64,000 nt of DNA from Saccharomycopsis malanga (Eukaryota; Ascomycota; Saccharomycetes; Ascoideales; Saccharomycopsidaceae), in assembly GCA_004014935.1 (NCBI GenBank), contig CP025323.1:2170001-2234000 (forward strand), read 5' to 3'. Below are positions 48,602 to 59,681 of the stretch, piece after piece (positions within the stretch are counted from its first letter, which is position 1; each line of letters starts with the position of its first letter). The notes beneath the pieces are model-generated. The model saw nothing but the letters and a program-made list of their open reading frames with translations. It was not told the origin of the DNA and did not search any database. Both the position numbers and the translations under genes were made by a program.

Positions 48602-48903
48602 TGGTATCAATGCTGGTAAACTTTTATAAGCTTCCAGTCTTACAGTGTAATTGACTAGATATCTCAAATCCCTTTCTTCTATATATTGCTCTTCTTACAG
48701 TCCTTTTGATCTCCTCATTCTATTTACCAATTCTTAGTAGCTAGTTTTATCAGACAATACTGAACCCATTGACATTTGTTATTTTCATTATCTTTACGAG
48801 TCTACACAGTGCGTTTTATTATCCTTTTGGGCATCTCACTGTTTTCACTATAAAACTCTATTTCCTCTTTATTTTTAAACTATTATCCTTTTATATAGTC
48901 AGC
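48602..48903 (+). mobile_element. R3 dispersed repeat, long copy
   Basis: Runs from 'GGTATCAATGCTGGTAAACT' through 'GAGTCTACACAGTGCG' to 'TCCTTTTATATAGTCAGC', aligning with the reverse complement of 14990..15310. It stops where an R1 head begins (48908). Confidence 0.62.
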
Positions 48904-48907
48904 TATA

Positions 48908-49085
48908 CCGTTGGGCCAGATGGCTCAGTGGTTAGTGCTCTCCGAGAAGACTTGACAAACTCACAGGTTGGATTCCTTTCACGAACACTTTTTATTAATT
49001 TTACAATGTTGAGCAGGTAGCACTTACTTTTAACCAATTGGGTGATACTATTATGATAAATACGATATGTACTGGGTAAATATAA
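48908..49085 (+). mobile_element. R1 tRNA-derived repeat
   Basis: Head 'GGGCCAGATGGCTCAGTGG' (A box perfect), decayed B box 'GGTTGGATTCC' in 'ACAGGTTGGATTCCTTTC', then 'CACGAACACTTTTTATT', 'CAATGTTGAGCAGGTAGC', and a shortened 3' part 'GATATGTACTGGGTAAATA'. Confidence 0.65.
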
Positions 49086-49107
49086 TACAAGTATTATCTC
49101 AAGTTTG

Positions 49108-49420
49108 TTAATATTCCATAAACGCTTTATAAATATTCAACAAGTATTCCATAAAAATTAAGAATATTCCATAAAAATTCCATAAAATTAAGAGTATTCC
49201 ATAAAAACTAAAAATATTCCATAAAAACAAGAAATATTCCATAAAAACAAGAAATATTCCATAAAAACAAGAAATATTCCATAAAAACTGAAACAATTCC
49301 GTAAAAAGTAAAATTATTCCATAAATATTCAAAAAAACTAAAAATATTTATAAACACTAAAATTATTCCATAAATATTCAAAAAAAACTAAAAATATTTA
49401 TAAACACTCTCTAAATATTC
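49108..49420. repeat. AT minisatellite, 17-18-bp AATATTCCATAAAAACN units
   Basis: About 14 units related to 'AAGAAATATTCCATAAAAAC'; the central three are identical. Long frames across it are repeat artefacts. Confidence 0.8.
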
Positions 49421-49482
49421 AATAAAAACTAAAAATAACCAACATTTTTACATTTTGTAGAAAAATACACGCAAAACACTTG

Positions 49483-49590
49483 TAATAATATCATACATTT
49501 CGAGTCCAGCGAATACCAGTTTCGTATAAACGCGCCATGTCTAAAAAAACTTGCTAAGACCCAATCAAATTCTGCCCAGCCAGCAATTGA
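49483..49590 (-). repeat. R1 5'-truncated copy
   Basis: 'AATAATATCATACATTTCGA', 'CGTATAAACGCGCCATGTC' and 'AGACCCAATCAAATTC'. Confidence 0.6.
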
Positions 49591-50108
49591 AATAGTAATA
49601 TCTTATTTTGACCAACCAGCACACATGTATAAACTCATAATTGTGAGTACACAGATGGCCTTTTGAAGAAACTACGAGATAAATACGTTCGGAGCTCTCT
49701 AATCCAGCCAAAGACAGCGCTCAACTGATCTGTGGGGCCTGTTAATGGAAAAGCTGCTTAAAATGGCGGTCTAAAAACCAATGGTTGCAAAATTAGACGT
49801 TGCAATGTGCAAATTTGCAACGTCCAGTTCTACTAATGGCCTTGTGCTAATGTTTATTATAAAGATTGGCGGTTTACTTTTAATTACAAGCGAATAGTTT
49901 TACTTGTCTTGCCCTACAAACGTTTCGAAAACTAGCACATTGACAAATGAGCGAGTAGTGCAATTGTACCTTTTAGCAATTACGGCTTAATAATGATTGT
50001 TTGAAGATCATTTTGGTATATATTCGATGATCAATGACAGGAGCATTGTCTTCAGGCCCGCCAATAGTAGATAAATTGTCTGTCTGATATGCGGCAGCAC
50101 AGCAGCAT
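49591..50108. other. Intergenic, no gene
   Basis: Moderate GC. A short repeated word 'GCAAAATTAGACGTTGCAA' region lies near 49790. No gene recognised. Confidence 0.4.
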
Positions 50109-50109
50109 A

Positions 50110-50300
50110 CATGCATAGATACATAGATACATAGATACATAGATACATAGATACATAGATACATAGATACATAGATACATAGATACATAGATACATAGAT
50201 ACATAGATACATAGATACATAGATACATAGATACATAGATACATAGATACATAGATACATAGATACATAGATACATAGATACATAGATACATAGATACAT
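50110..50300. repeat. Octamer tandem array (ACATAGAT)n
   Basis: About 23 perfect 8-bp units. All frames stay open through it and produce MYLCIYVS-type polypeptides, which are artefacts. Confidence 0.92.
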
Positions 50301-50399
50301 CGGCGGGCGGACGCACCAGGCACATGAATATATTATATTCTATACATTTATCCTGCATGAACAAAAATTTAATCAAACTAATAAAATTAAATATATACA

Positions 50400-50465
50400 T
50401 ATATTTATGCATGGCATGCATGATGATGCATAATGATGCATGATGCAAGGTGCAATGCAATGTGC
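50400..50465. repeat. TGCATGC/ATGATGCA word cluster
   Basis: Dense overlapping 'GCATGCATGATGATGCAT' type words. Similar clusters lie at 47140-47195, 52840-52885 and 55480-55575. Confidence 0.5.
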
Positions 50466-50794
50466 CTTAAAACAAAAAACAAAAAATAAACAAAAATTTC
50501 ACGATTGACATTTTTGGTTCAGGAACAATGTATGAATATGCGCAAAGCAGATGATGTAATTCTTGCTTCTTTTCAACATGACAAGTTGCAAAATCTGAGT
50601 ATTCCGTAGAATGCAAAAATTTCAAACCATATATAAATCCGGGTTATATTATATCATAATTTGTATACGGGCCATAATTTACGGAGATATACCTCATTTC
50701 TTTCTAAACAAATCTCTTTATTGGGGGAAATTATGCTAAAAGCAGAACTGGTTGACAATACATTTGCCCACTAAATGCCGGCACATTCGCACTA

Positions 50795-50865
50795 GCAAAT
50801 AACCCTACGCCCTAGCAAATAACTGTACGCCCTAGTAAATAAGTGTACGCCCTAGTAAATACACC
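50795..50865. repeat. Four-copy 20-bp tandem repeat
   Basis: Units around 'TACGCCCTAGTAAATAAGTG', four copies with few changes. Confidence 0.7.
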
Positions 50866-51305
50866 TCATTTGCTCATCCCTGTAAACTGCCAACCTTTTC
50901 GCTCCAGTTTGTCTGAAACACTCCGCTATACGGAAAGCGTACCTTAGCCCCAATTAACTAAGCGATTTAGCATGCCAATTTAGTTTCAGGACACTGTCTC
51001 AGAATGTGTGCTCAGAGTTTAACAGCACTGATCTGCTTTCAGTCAGTACTGCCGAAAATCGTGGCCTCGTAGAGCAACAATGCCCACCTGTTGATTGTTA
51101 CGTAAATTGTTCACAATAGTCTTGTGCACACGTTTTTACCGGTCTTCAGAAACTGCACAATACCGGCGATCAGTCAAGGGGAAAACGTAGGATTGACAAG
51201 TTGAAGTATCAATCTTGATAGTATTCAGTTGCAGCCAATTACCTCATGTCGTCTCCAGTTTTCACTTGGTACCTCAAAACAATTGTTAGTAATCATTAGT
51301 AACAA
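50866..51305. other. Intergenic, no gene
   Basis: Near-average base composition; no gene, repeat copy or RNA recognised. Confidence 0.35.
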
Positions 51306-51307
51306 GT

Positions 51308-51440
51308 GAGCCACAAGAGAAGACTGATAAAAAGGATTGTGTTGGGTTTTACTCACCAAGTTTTTCAAGTTCTTTGGGTATCTACGAAACTGTTATGTAC
51401 TGGGCTTGAAATATATGAAGTTATTATTATTATTAGTAAC
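51308..51440 (+). repeat. R1 5'-truncated copy
   Basis: 'TTGGGTTTTACTCACCAAG', 'GTATCTACGAAACTGTTATG', 'TACTGGGCTTGAAATATATG' and a TTATTATTATTATTA tail. Confidence 0.62.
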
Positions 51441-51654
51441 AGGTGTAGAGTTTTATTTGTTATTAGTTTTAACACTGTAAAATCTTATTAGTTATTGGTT
51501 TTAACAATTATAGAATCCTATTAGTTAACAGTACTAACCACTATCCACTATCACAAGCTCTAACACCGTAGAATATTATTGGTTATTAGTTTTAACAATT
51601 ATAGAGTCTTATTGGCTATTAGTTGTAATAATCTTATCAATTTAACAATTAGAG

Positions 51655-51785
51655 AATTTTATTAGTTATTAGTTATTAGTTATTAGTTATTAGTTATTAG
51701 TTATTAGTTATTAGTTATTAGTTATTAGTTATTAGTTATTAGTTATTAGTTATTAGTTATTAGTTATTAGTTATTAGTTATTAGT
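51655..51785. repeat. Heptamer tandem array (TTAGTTA)n
   Basis: About 18 perfect 7-bp units within a wider zone (51440-51840) of decayed TTATTAGTT units. Confidence 0.9.
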
Positions 51786-51840
51786 TTCAACAATTATAGA
51801 ATCGTATTAGTTAATAGTTCTAACAATCTTACTAGTTAAT

Positions 51841-53636
51841 AATTCTAACATCGTAAAAATCTTCTTGGTTATTCGCTCTAACATCTATACAATTACTGAT
51901 TATCCCAAACACATAAAATCTTATTGAAAACCATTTATAATCATCACCACCACACCCAAATCTGCCATAAATATTAAATAGCCTCCTCTCCTCGTCTCTC
52001 TTATCAGTCCTCCCTCTATGCCTATATGCGCCATCATGCAGACGTCTGCATCTCTCACGAGACACTCGCATGAACCCGGCATTCCGGTCGAGAGTGGTCC
52101 TACCGAGTGTGTATAACAATATTAACAATCATATCGAAATGTTATAATTGTTATTATTGGATTTTTACTCAAGACATGATGTTTTTGGACAAATTAGGCA
52201 AGTGTCCAGATCGAAAAACAGCCACCTTCGTGTCTGAATACGAGTGGGTCCAACTAATTTTAGGACAAGTCCTGGAAAATCCAACTTGTTTGCTCGAATA
52301 TGCACGACCAACTTACTAAACTGTTGGGCCATGTCCGTCGACGCCAGATCGATTTCCCAAGAAACTTTATGCTTTACTTGTTTCGGTAATTAATTTAAAT
52401 GCCTCTGAGACATTTTGAACAACGATGCAAACTTTCTGTAGGGGCCGTTAGAAGTTGAACTGAAAGATGTGGAATTAGTTGCGTTTGCATGTATGTGAAT
52501 GCGAGGCGAGGCGAGGCGTGGCGAGGCAAAAAAAAGACACACATACGGCGAAGGCGCTGGCGCTGGCGCTGACACTGACGCACCAGAAAAAAATGGTGGA
52601 GAAGGCTTCTTTCAACATGGCACCTAAAACACAATATTCACGATTTAGCAATTACAGGTCAAGACTTTGCCATGGCAGTTTTTTTTATTTTTCTTTGTAT
52701 AAACTCATGTATGTCCATCGATTTCCAGTCTATTTAGTCCTGTTGTTTGCATGGGAGCGTGCATGTGCATATGTAGACAGGTAGACAGGTAGTAGACCGA
52801 TAGGCAGATAGGCAGTTAGGCATGCATTAAAATGAACTACAACGCATTGCCTTGCCGCTTGTTGCATTGCATTGCCTTTTATGCATCTGTACAGGGACGG
52901 TTTTGCAATCAGATGATCTTCGATATCTATGGAGAGGGTAAGAATGTTATATACAATTTCGCAGTCCTATTTAATGAGAAGGAGAGCAAGTAACCTCAAT
53001 ATTAGGCAAATAGTCCGGTTACGTGTAAACTTTATAGCTTGAGGGTTTGTTTCTTTTTTTTTTTTTAGGAGAAATAGATCGTCTAGAGGCAAAATATAAA
53101 AAAGTACAAGTTTATATTAGTATAATTGACGGCCTACAGGTAGCCATTTCTAATTTCATATTATGAGTATGTAAAGAGTAGTGTAGATAGTAGGAAAGCG
53201 AATTTGACAAGTGAAACATTGGGCATAAACAATAGAAATGGATGAAACAGCGGAGTAGTTAGTGTGGTGTAGAAGAGGCAACTAAGCAGGATAATGCGGT
53301 ACAAGGTTTACCAAAGTTGGAGACTTCTTAAAGCCGAAGAAGCTACAGGGTTGGATATTTGCGGTAATAGAATTAAGTAGAAACAGAGCAAAACAAGGAA
53401 GGAAAGGCAGAGAACAGATTCATAAATAAAGTCATTAGTCTAATAAGTCGTAGATGAGGGGGAAGGAGGGAGGTTGAGAGGTTTTGATAGGAGATTTTGA
53501 GAGGTTAAGAGTTTTTAATAGAAAGTGTAAAATAGGCAATTGTAGACAATAAATCAGATTATAATTGTAAATAATTATAATAAAAACCCAGATTATCAAC
53601 AATTGTAAACACCATATCAACAACATCATTCACCAC
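51841..53636. other. Gene-poor spacer 3' of the velvet gene
   Basis: Holds small GC-rich simple repeats: GCGAG-type at 52500-52526, GCGCTG-type at 52555-52570 and GTAGACAG-type at 52775-52825. A poly-T run lies at 53053. A purine-rich 3' flank of the velvet gene lies at 53440-53500. No gene recognised. Confidence 0.45.
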
Positions 53637-53918
53637 TCAATAAAGCAAATTCAAACCAGTAAGAGATGGCAATTTGATCTTTTGTTCGCCAGATTTACCG
53701 CCATTAGATGCAATTGGAGAAAAGGTGGTAAAAGTGTGCTGGGGAAGATGGGTGTTAGGGGCGTCTCTTTCTGCGGAAATGTGCTGGGAAGTGCCAAACT
53801 TGTAAATTGAGGAAATCCCCGGGAATCTGATCTTGTCGTCGTCCTGAGCCTTGGATTTTCTGATCTTAGGCGGTGGGTTTAGCGCTCTGATTGGCTGTCT
53901 ATAGCCTACGGTGACCAA
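53637..53918 (-). CDS. Probable C-terminal continuation of the velvet gene in another frame
   Basis: This frame, open well upstream of 53918, reads 'PPPPLSAHDNLVTVGYRQP', then 'IRALNPPPKIRKSK' and 'LPSLTGLNLLY' to a stop at 53637. The Pro-rich then basic composition suits a velvet protein tail better than the frame that stops at 53906. The overlap with the main frame has no clear donor/acceptor pair, so a frameshift in the gene, a sequence error or a cryptic short intron are all possible. Confidence 0.45.
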   Translation of the reverse strand: MVTVGYRQPIRALNPPPKIRKSKAQDDDKIRFPGISSIYKFGTSQHISAERDAPNTHLPQHTFTTFSPIASNGGKSGEQKIKLPSLTGLNLLY

Positions 53919-55219
53919 GTTGTCGTGGGCCGAAAGCGGCGGTGGAGGGCAAAGGTTGCTGGGGACTGGAAGTAGAAGGTGTTGGGGGTGCTTGGGCCGC
54001 TGCTGTTGTTGGTCGAGAAGGTGGAGTTGACAGGCGACACCAACAGGGCGCTAGCAGGACTACTTGAGTTGGCGCCCACAAAGTATGGGAACACTGGGGA
54101 GATGGGCGGCGAGTGGTTGTTTCTTGGATTCAACCCGTTGACAGGAGACGGCAACGGGCTTGCGTTCTGTAGCTGGACTGGCGAGATCCGGCTAGAATAC
54201 GTGTTGTACTGGTTAGTGTTGACAAGGCGCTTGTTCGTGAGAGGAGGCGCCAATGATTTGCCAACTTCCCCGGGAACTGTAAGGCTGAAACTTCGCTTTT
54301 TTTCGTTTTTCACCATCAAAGGGCTGGAGTTGTCGTACGAGGACGCCGCCGATGACGCGGACGAGGACGCGGACGAAGGTGCAGAGCTCAATTCGCCCTT
54401 GGATTTGCGCTGTCTGATCCGCGCTCCGTGCTTGTAAAGAAACTTGGTCAAAGGCGTCGAGGGAATGGCGCCCGGAAACTTTTTCTGGCTGTACACCGTG
54501 AAAACATCGCTTAGAATCTGATGTTTGAACTCAACCTTGTAGTTCTTAAACTCGTACAACTTGAAGAGCAACTTGAACTTGCCCAACTTGCGCACCGAGA
54601 TGTCGCCAAACACAAAACAGATGGAGTAGTCGTGGTTCTTTTTAAGCGCGCCCTTGGACCCCGCCCGTCTGCTCTTGTTCTGGCTGCTCAACGGAAGCTT
54701 GATGTGCATCCCACTGCTCACCTTGGACCCAGAAAGTGTGTCGTTCTCAAAAAGCAAGATCGAGCTCTTGTTCTTCTGCTCGTCGCTCGACATGTCGCTG
54801 TCGTTGGTCTGCGACCCATCAACATCAACAATGTCAGCAGTCACAAAAAAAGTCGAGTAATGCACCGACTTTGGCAACGCCACCTTGTTGTTAAGCATCT
54901 CCAACACCTTCTTGGTCTCAAGATTGTCCTCATCCATCAACTTGTCCACAACCTGTGGTACCCCCGGTTTGGAGGTCGCGTCATCTTCCCCGAAAACCAA
55001 CTTTAACACCGGAGGCGGATGGATTGGCCGGTGCTCTGACAACGGCGCCAGAATCCGGTTAGCATAATGCGACCGCGGCGTCACTTTAGAATGAACCGGC
55101 TGCTGAAGAATCGTCAACCCAACCGCTGGCAGACGTCCCACATCCGCAACTGCAGCTGTGTCTGCAGCTGCATCTTCTGCACGGTTGTCTAGTATAAATG
55201 ATAGACTCGACTTGGACAT
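53906..55219 (-). CDS. Velvet-domain regulator (VelB/VosA-type fold)
   Basis: 437 residues from the ATG at 55219. Further upstream frame is a poly-A-derived Phe/Leu artefact. The velvet domain is split. The N-terminal part (about 36-76) has 'LQQPVHSK' and 'HRPIHPPPVLKLVF', matching the 'RQQP...RRPIDPPPIVQL' signature. The core (about 121-272) has 'FFVTADIVDVDG', 'FVFGDISVRKLGKFKLLFKLYEF', 'ILSDVFTVYSQKKFPG' and 'STPLTKFLYKHGARIRQRK'. Inserts lie between the parts (about 77-120 and 140-195), as in VelB. Velvet proteins are NF-kB-like DNA-binding regulators of fungal development. A Ser/Pro-rich tail follows. A second frame (53637..53918) looks like the genuine C-terminus, so the end may be shifted. 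GC is higher than in neighbours. Confidence 0.85.
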   Translation of the reverse strand: MSKSSLSFILDNRAEDAAADTAAVADVGRLPAVGLTILQQPVHSKVTPRSHYANRILAPLSEHRPIHPPPVLKLVFGEDDATSKPGVPQVVDKLMDEDNLETKKVLEMLNNKVALPKSVHYSTFFVTADIVDVDGSQTNDSDMSSDEQKNKSSILLFENDTLSGSKVSSGMHIKLPLSSQNKSRRAGSKGALKKNHDYSICFVFGDISVRKLGKFKLLFKLYEFKNYKVEFKHQILSDVFTVYSQKKFPGAIPSTPLTKFLYKHGARIRQRKSKGELSSAPSSASSSASSAASSYDNSSPLMVKNEKKRSFSLTVPGEVGKSLAPPLTNKRLVNTNQYNTYSSRISPVQLQNASPLPSPVNGLNPRNNHSPPISPVFPYFVGANSSSPASALLVSPVNSTFSTNNSSGPSTPNTFYFQSPATFALHRRFRPTTTWSP

Positions 55220-55479
55220 GTTAAATATTATACCTCTTGTATGAAAAAGAAAATCTAAGACATAAAATTGCAAAAATAAAAAAAATAAAAATAAAAAAAA
55301 TAAAAAAAACAAACTTCGGGCTTTATATATATTTATATATAATTAAATTCAGTAACCGTTGAGACATAGATATATAGATGTATATATATACACTGATATA
55401 TATAAATACCAAAGTTGACAATCTCGAATAAAAAAGATAAACAACAACAAGAACAAGAACAGAAAAAAAAATGAATGCT

Positions 55480-55575
55480 GGTAGAGCATGCATTGTGCAT
55501 TGTGCATTCTACGTTGTACATTATACATGCATTGTACATGCATTGTACGTGCATCGTGCATCGTGCATCGTGCAT
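55480..55575. repeat. GCATTGTGCAT/GTACATGCAT palindromic word cluster
   Basis: About ten overlapping units such as 'GCATTGTGCATTGTGCATTC' and 'CATCGTGCATCGTGCAT', about 260-350 bp upstream of the velvet start. Confidence 0.6.
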
Positions 55576-56339
55576 ACTTTGAGCGATTGCTGCAAAGTCA
55601 AAAGAAAAGAAGCATCAAGTACAGGATCTGAGGACCAGTAGTAGTACATAATGAATGTACATTAATTAATTTTTCTAAATGTTTGCTGGACTAACGCAAG
55701 TGCGTACGTGCGCGAGCGAGCGAGCGAACGTGGACGGATGTAAAGTGATGTAATGTAATGTAATGTAGTGTAATGCGGTGCGGTGCGGTGCAATGTACTT
55801 ATTTACACTGCGGTGGTGTTTGCAATGCAATGCAGACTAATCTAAACTATGGGTCCATCTCCTACCTGCAAACATGCATGCTTCTGCAACATGAATTCCA
55901 GACAACTTGGGCGCAACTTGGCTGGACTGGCCAAAAGCTAATCTGTCGTTTTCTGCTTCTTGACGTGTGAGGATCGTGATTAGCATGCAACCCGTGTACA
56001 GGTCTATATTAGTAGCCAAATTGTTTTGGTATAATCATTTGGCAGTGAAAATTACCACTTTGAACAAGTCCCAAGGCTTGTGACTGGCCATATTCACCAC
56101 CCCCGCTTCTGTAGAATCCACCGCAAAGCTCTGAACAGCTCTGAACACCTAGATTTTTGACCGGATCTCAGACTAGATTGCAGAGTCGTCGATATCATCT
56201 TGCTTGCAGCTGCCTCTGGCTGTTTCTGGACATGTATAGAGAAAGCTTGTATGGGGGCTATCCACACTGGTGGTCTGATACCTTTTTGTCAGGAAATACA
56301 GGTGCTTGGGGCATGTTGGACTGTCAAATATCGATAATT

Positions 56340-56412
56340 GGCTATTTAGTCAACTAACAAACTATTTAGTCAACTAACAAACTATTTAATCATCCAACAA
56401 ACTATTTAATCA
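56340..56412. repeat. Four-copy 20-bp tandem repeat
   Basis: Units around 'CTATTTAGTCAACTAACAAA', the last ones with T-to-A type changes. Confidence 0.7.
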
Positions 56413-58130
56413 ATTCTTTTACTGTTCCAATGCGTGGAAAGCAATTTCTGTACATTTTTGTAAAAGAAACGGCAGATTTACGGATTTGTTGGTCCAGCAA
56501 GCAATATTATGGATCTCAAGCATAATCTCGCATCCCAGCAGCCTGGCACATTGGAGATTATCCGATTTTCGGTTCCAGAATGCGATTCGTATAGCGGTGG
56601 GACCAACGTTTGGTACTTGTTGATGCAATTTCAACAGCTTATAGCGCACGCCGTATGCCGTGATCACACTGTTGACCCCACAATCCAGCTGTTTTCCTGA
56701 TTTTAGGCGAAACTCTGCAGTTGTTACGGAAAAAAAGCTGAAAACATTCTTCATTTCTTGCTTTAAATTGCAAAACGTGAGTTTCTTTGCATAGCACGTC
56801 AACTGTCACTTTTTTGTGGGTTCTGCCACTTTATTGGCCACTTTTTACTGCTAAATCTCTAAATCTGCACATTCTGCCCTTCTGCTCCTCCATTTTCTCC
56901 CATCCACACCGTTGTAGGCCCTCAAATGTTCCTACAAACTCTGCTATACCTCATCATATCTACACATGTGGGACATGTAGGAGGACGCTTCCGTCATCAA
57001 GTGCATGACGCAGGCAAAACTCTATTGCCCGGCGATAGCAACTTTTCTACTGCAAAACCCGCTCATTTCTGGCCCCACCTCGTGAAACCACAAGATAATA
57101 CCCTTCCAAGAAGCTGCTGAAAAACCCAAACCACGCCTTTTGCAGGGCTTGGGGAACACCCATAACCGGCAACTGGTTTCAACGGTCATGTCGATTTTTC
57201 CGAGAAGCGTGCAGCTTGCATATGTACGAAAAAACCCCCACCACCCCCAGAAAATACGCCGCTTTTTTTACAACTTGTATTACTCGTATTACTGCAAACT
57301 ATTCATGATATCTTACAACCATGACAATAATCATGACGCCAGTGCACTCCTACATGACTCAACAGATGTGTGAACTTTGCGTAAAGCACCTATCACTTGA
57401 CATCTTGACACTACGGCTCCATTATCAACCTTGGAAACATTCGCGACAAAACAATGCCGATCGTTATCCAATCTTACAATACCTTAAATGCTCTTAACAT
57501 TCACAATAATCAGCCTTCTTCTATCTTGAAATATCAATTAACATTAATTGACAACCCAACTGTATTAGGAAATAAAATCCCCTTTGATTTTTAGTCTCCT
57601 AAACTTTGGCAGGAATTGTTGCCGCTTTCTGCCATCAATCAATGCATATATCACGTGTGATGTGCATGACTTGCAAAAAAAAAAAGGCAGGATAAAAGGA
57701 GAAGCTGATTTGGCCAACTGTTTGTATATAGTTCACAGTTTACTGGGGGGAGTTACTTATTTATTGAGTGATTTGCGGTTGAGCAAATTTAACTGGATTG
57801 TAATGCAATGTAGTGTGTAGGCTAAAAAGGCATATGACAAGATGGAATAAGAGACCAGAAGAGGGAAAATCATCAAACCTGCCAAGTGAACAGAAGCCTA
57901 ATCTGTTCGAAACTGCCAGCGATCAAAGCTGCAAATGCCAAAGGCTGTGGGTATGTATATCGTGGGCTTTCCAAAGGAGGAAAAGTACCGTTTTCTATCA
58001 AAAGATCGGCAAAAAGTGGTGTGTTGGGTGGGTTAAGATGGTAGTTAGTTTGATCTAAGCTGTCTGTAGGTAAATAGTGGGTTTTTTTACATTTTGCAAG
58101 TTTCCATGGGGTTTTACTGTTGGATTGATT

Positions 58131-58500
58131 GTTTTTATTTGATTTTATTTAATTTTATTTAATTTTATTTAATTTTATTTAATTTTATTTAATTTTATTT
58201 AATTTTATTTAATTTTATTTAATTTTATTTAATTTTATTTAATTTTATTTAATTTTATTTAATTTTATTTAATTTTATTTAATTTTATTTAATTTTATTT
58301 AATTTTATTTACTTTTATTTGTTTTTATTTAATGTTATTTAATTTTATTTAATTTTATTTGTTTTTATTTGGTTTTATTTGTTTTTATTTGGTTTTATTT
58401 GTTTTTATTTGGTTTTATTTGTTTTTATTTGGTTTTATTTGTTTTTATTTGTTTTTATTCAATTTCTTTTAATTTCATTCAACTCTATTCAATTTTATTT
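58131..58500. repeat. Decamer array (AATTTTATTT)n with 20-bp higher-order zone
   Basis: About 35 ten-bp units. Units at 58151-58310 are nearly all AATTTTATTT. At 58361-58450 alternating GTTTTTATTT and GGTTTTATTT form a 20-bp higher-order repeat. Edges are decayed. Confidence 0.9.
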
Positions 58501-58866
58501 CATAACTAATGTCAACTATGCAATTTTTGTCCATATCATTACTTTTCATTAGTTTTAATCATTAGCACCATTAGCACCATTAGTATCATCAGTTAGCACC
58601 ATTCTAACCATCAACCAAGTTCGCTTGGTTGGTATGAATTTGGATAGTTTACCATCGCCGATCAAAAAAATAAAAAGCACATCTGGCAAGTTGGGTAGGC
58701 TTTTAGATACCTGAATTGACGGCTCCATTGAAAGATGGCCTGACAAGCTTGAAAAGCTGTTATGGATGGTATTTTCCAAACCTAGTTTTTCTTTAGTTTG
58801 TCACTAGTAAATGTCCATTAATAAATCCGTTGATCGTCCTTTTACTGCCGTATACTTATTTTGTAA

Positions 58867-59070
58867 TAAACCGAGTCAGTCAACGTGGACCCAGTCGACT
58901 TTATCGACTCCTTTCCAAGATCCACTTCTCTGGGTATGCATTTATTGACCAAAGGCTCCTACAAAAGACAGATCGCGTCTGTACACACCTTTGCTCTCGT
59001 TTTCATTGCCCTTTTGATATATCGCCTCAAGCTACGAAAATGGGAAAACAATAACAGTCTATCACGTTGA
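58867..59070 (+). other. Weak candidate 3' exon of a small membrane protein
   Basis: A frame opening after an in-frame stop reads 'DPVDFIDSFPRSTSLGMHLL', one hydrophobic helix 'TFALVFIALLIYRLK' and a basic tail ending at a TGA at 59068..59070. The composition looks coding (balanced, helix followed by positive residues) but there is no ATG before the core. CAG/GAG sites at 58870-58880 could be acceptors. No donor or first exon was identified. It may be chance. Confidence 0.22.
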
Positions 59071-59681
59071 ATCTTAAGCAATTCCTTTTCTATAGAATTC
59101 TCACGCTTCTGTAGCCGTCTTCTTTGAAGATCATCTACCTTTGTCGTGCCATGTCTTGGCTGTTGAAAGAAACAATAAAACGGTATGTCTCACTTTGTAT
59201 TCTCATCTCTCGGCAAACATACCCCGGTGTTTCTATAGCGCTTCTATTGCCAGTACCACTTGTTCTAAACGTGGCCTATGGACTCTATACCTGATCTAAA
59301 TTTGGTCTATGGAATCTATACTTCTTGTAGTAGCATCAAAACAAACAACTAGAGTCAAGTCCCATCGTAATAGCTCATCGGTCAGCTTCTTGTCATTTTC
59401 ATCTTTTGCCCGTTTGTAATGTCGATCAATACAACCAGCCAAATTCATACTACGCTCTTGTCTGAACAATATGAGCCTATATTAAGCTTGTAGACCAATT
59501 CTTTTGTAATTAGCGGGGCATTATACAATACTGTGCTATTGTAATAATACCAAAACATCAACTACAGTATGTTTTGCACTGGTAATATAATACGACTTTC
59601 CAACCCATCTTTATGCTGTTCAAACAATCCTACATCTATCCTCGGTATACAGTATTGTATCTTCCGTCCATATAATTGCCC

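Noticed and set aside
49973-50460. Open frames rich in MYLCIYVS on the minus strand
   Set aside because: All frames pass through a perfect octamer array without stops; no coding signal outside it.
54521-55006. 161-codon plus-strand frame over the velvet gene
   Set aside because: Shadow of the GC-rich velvet coding region on the other strand.
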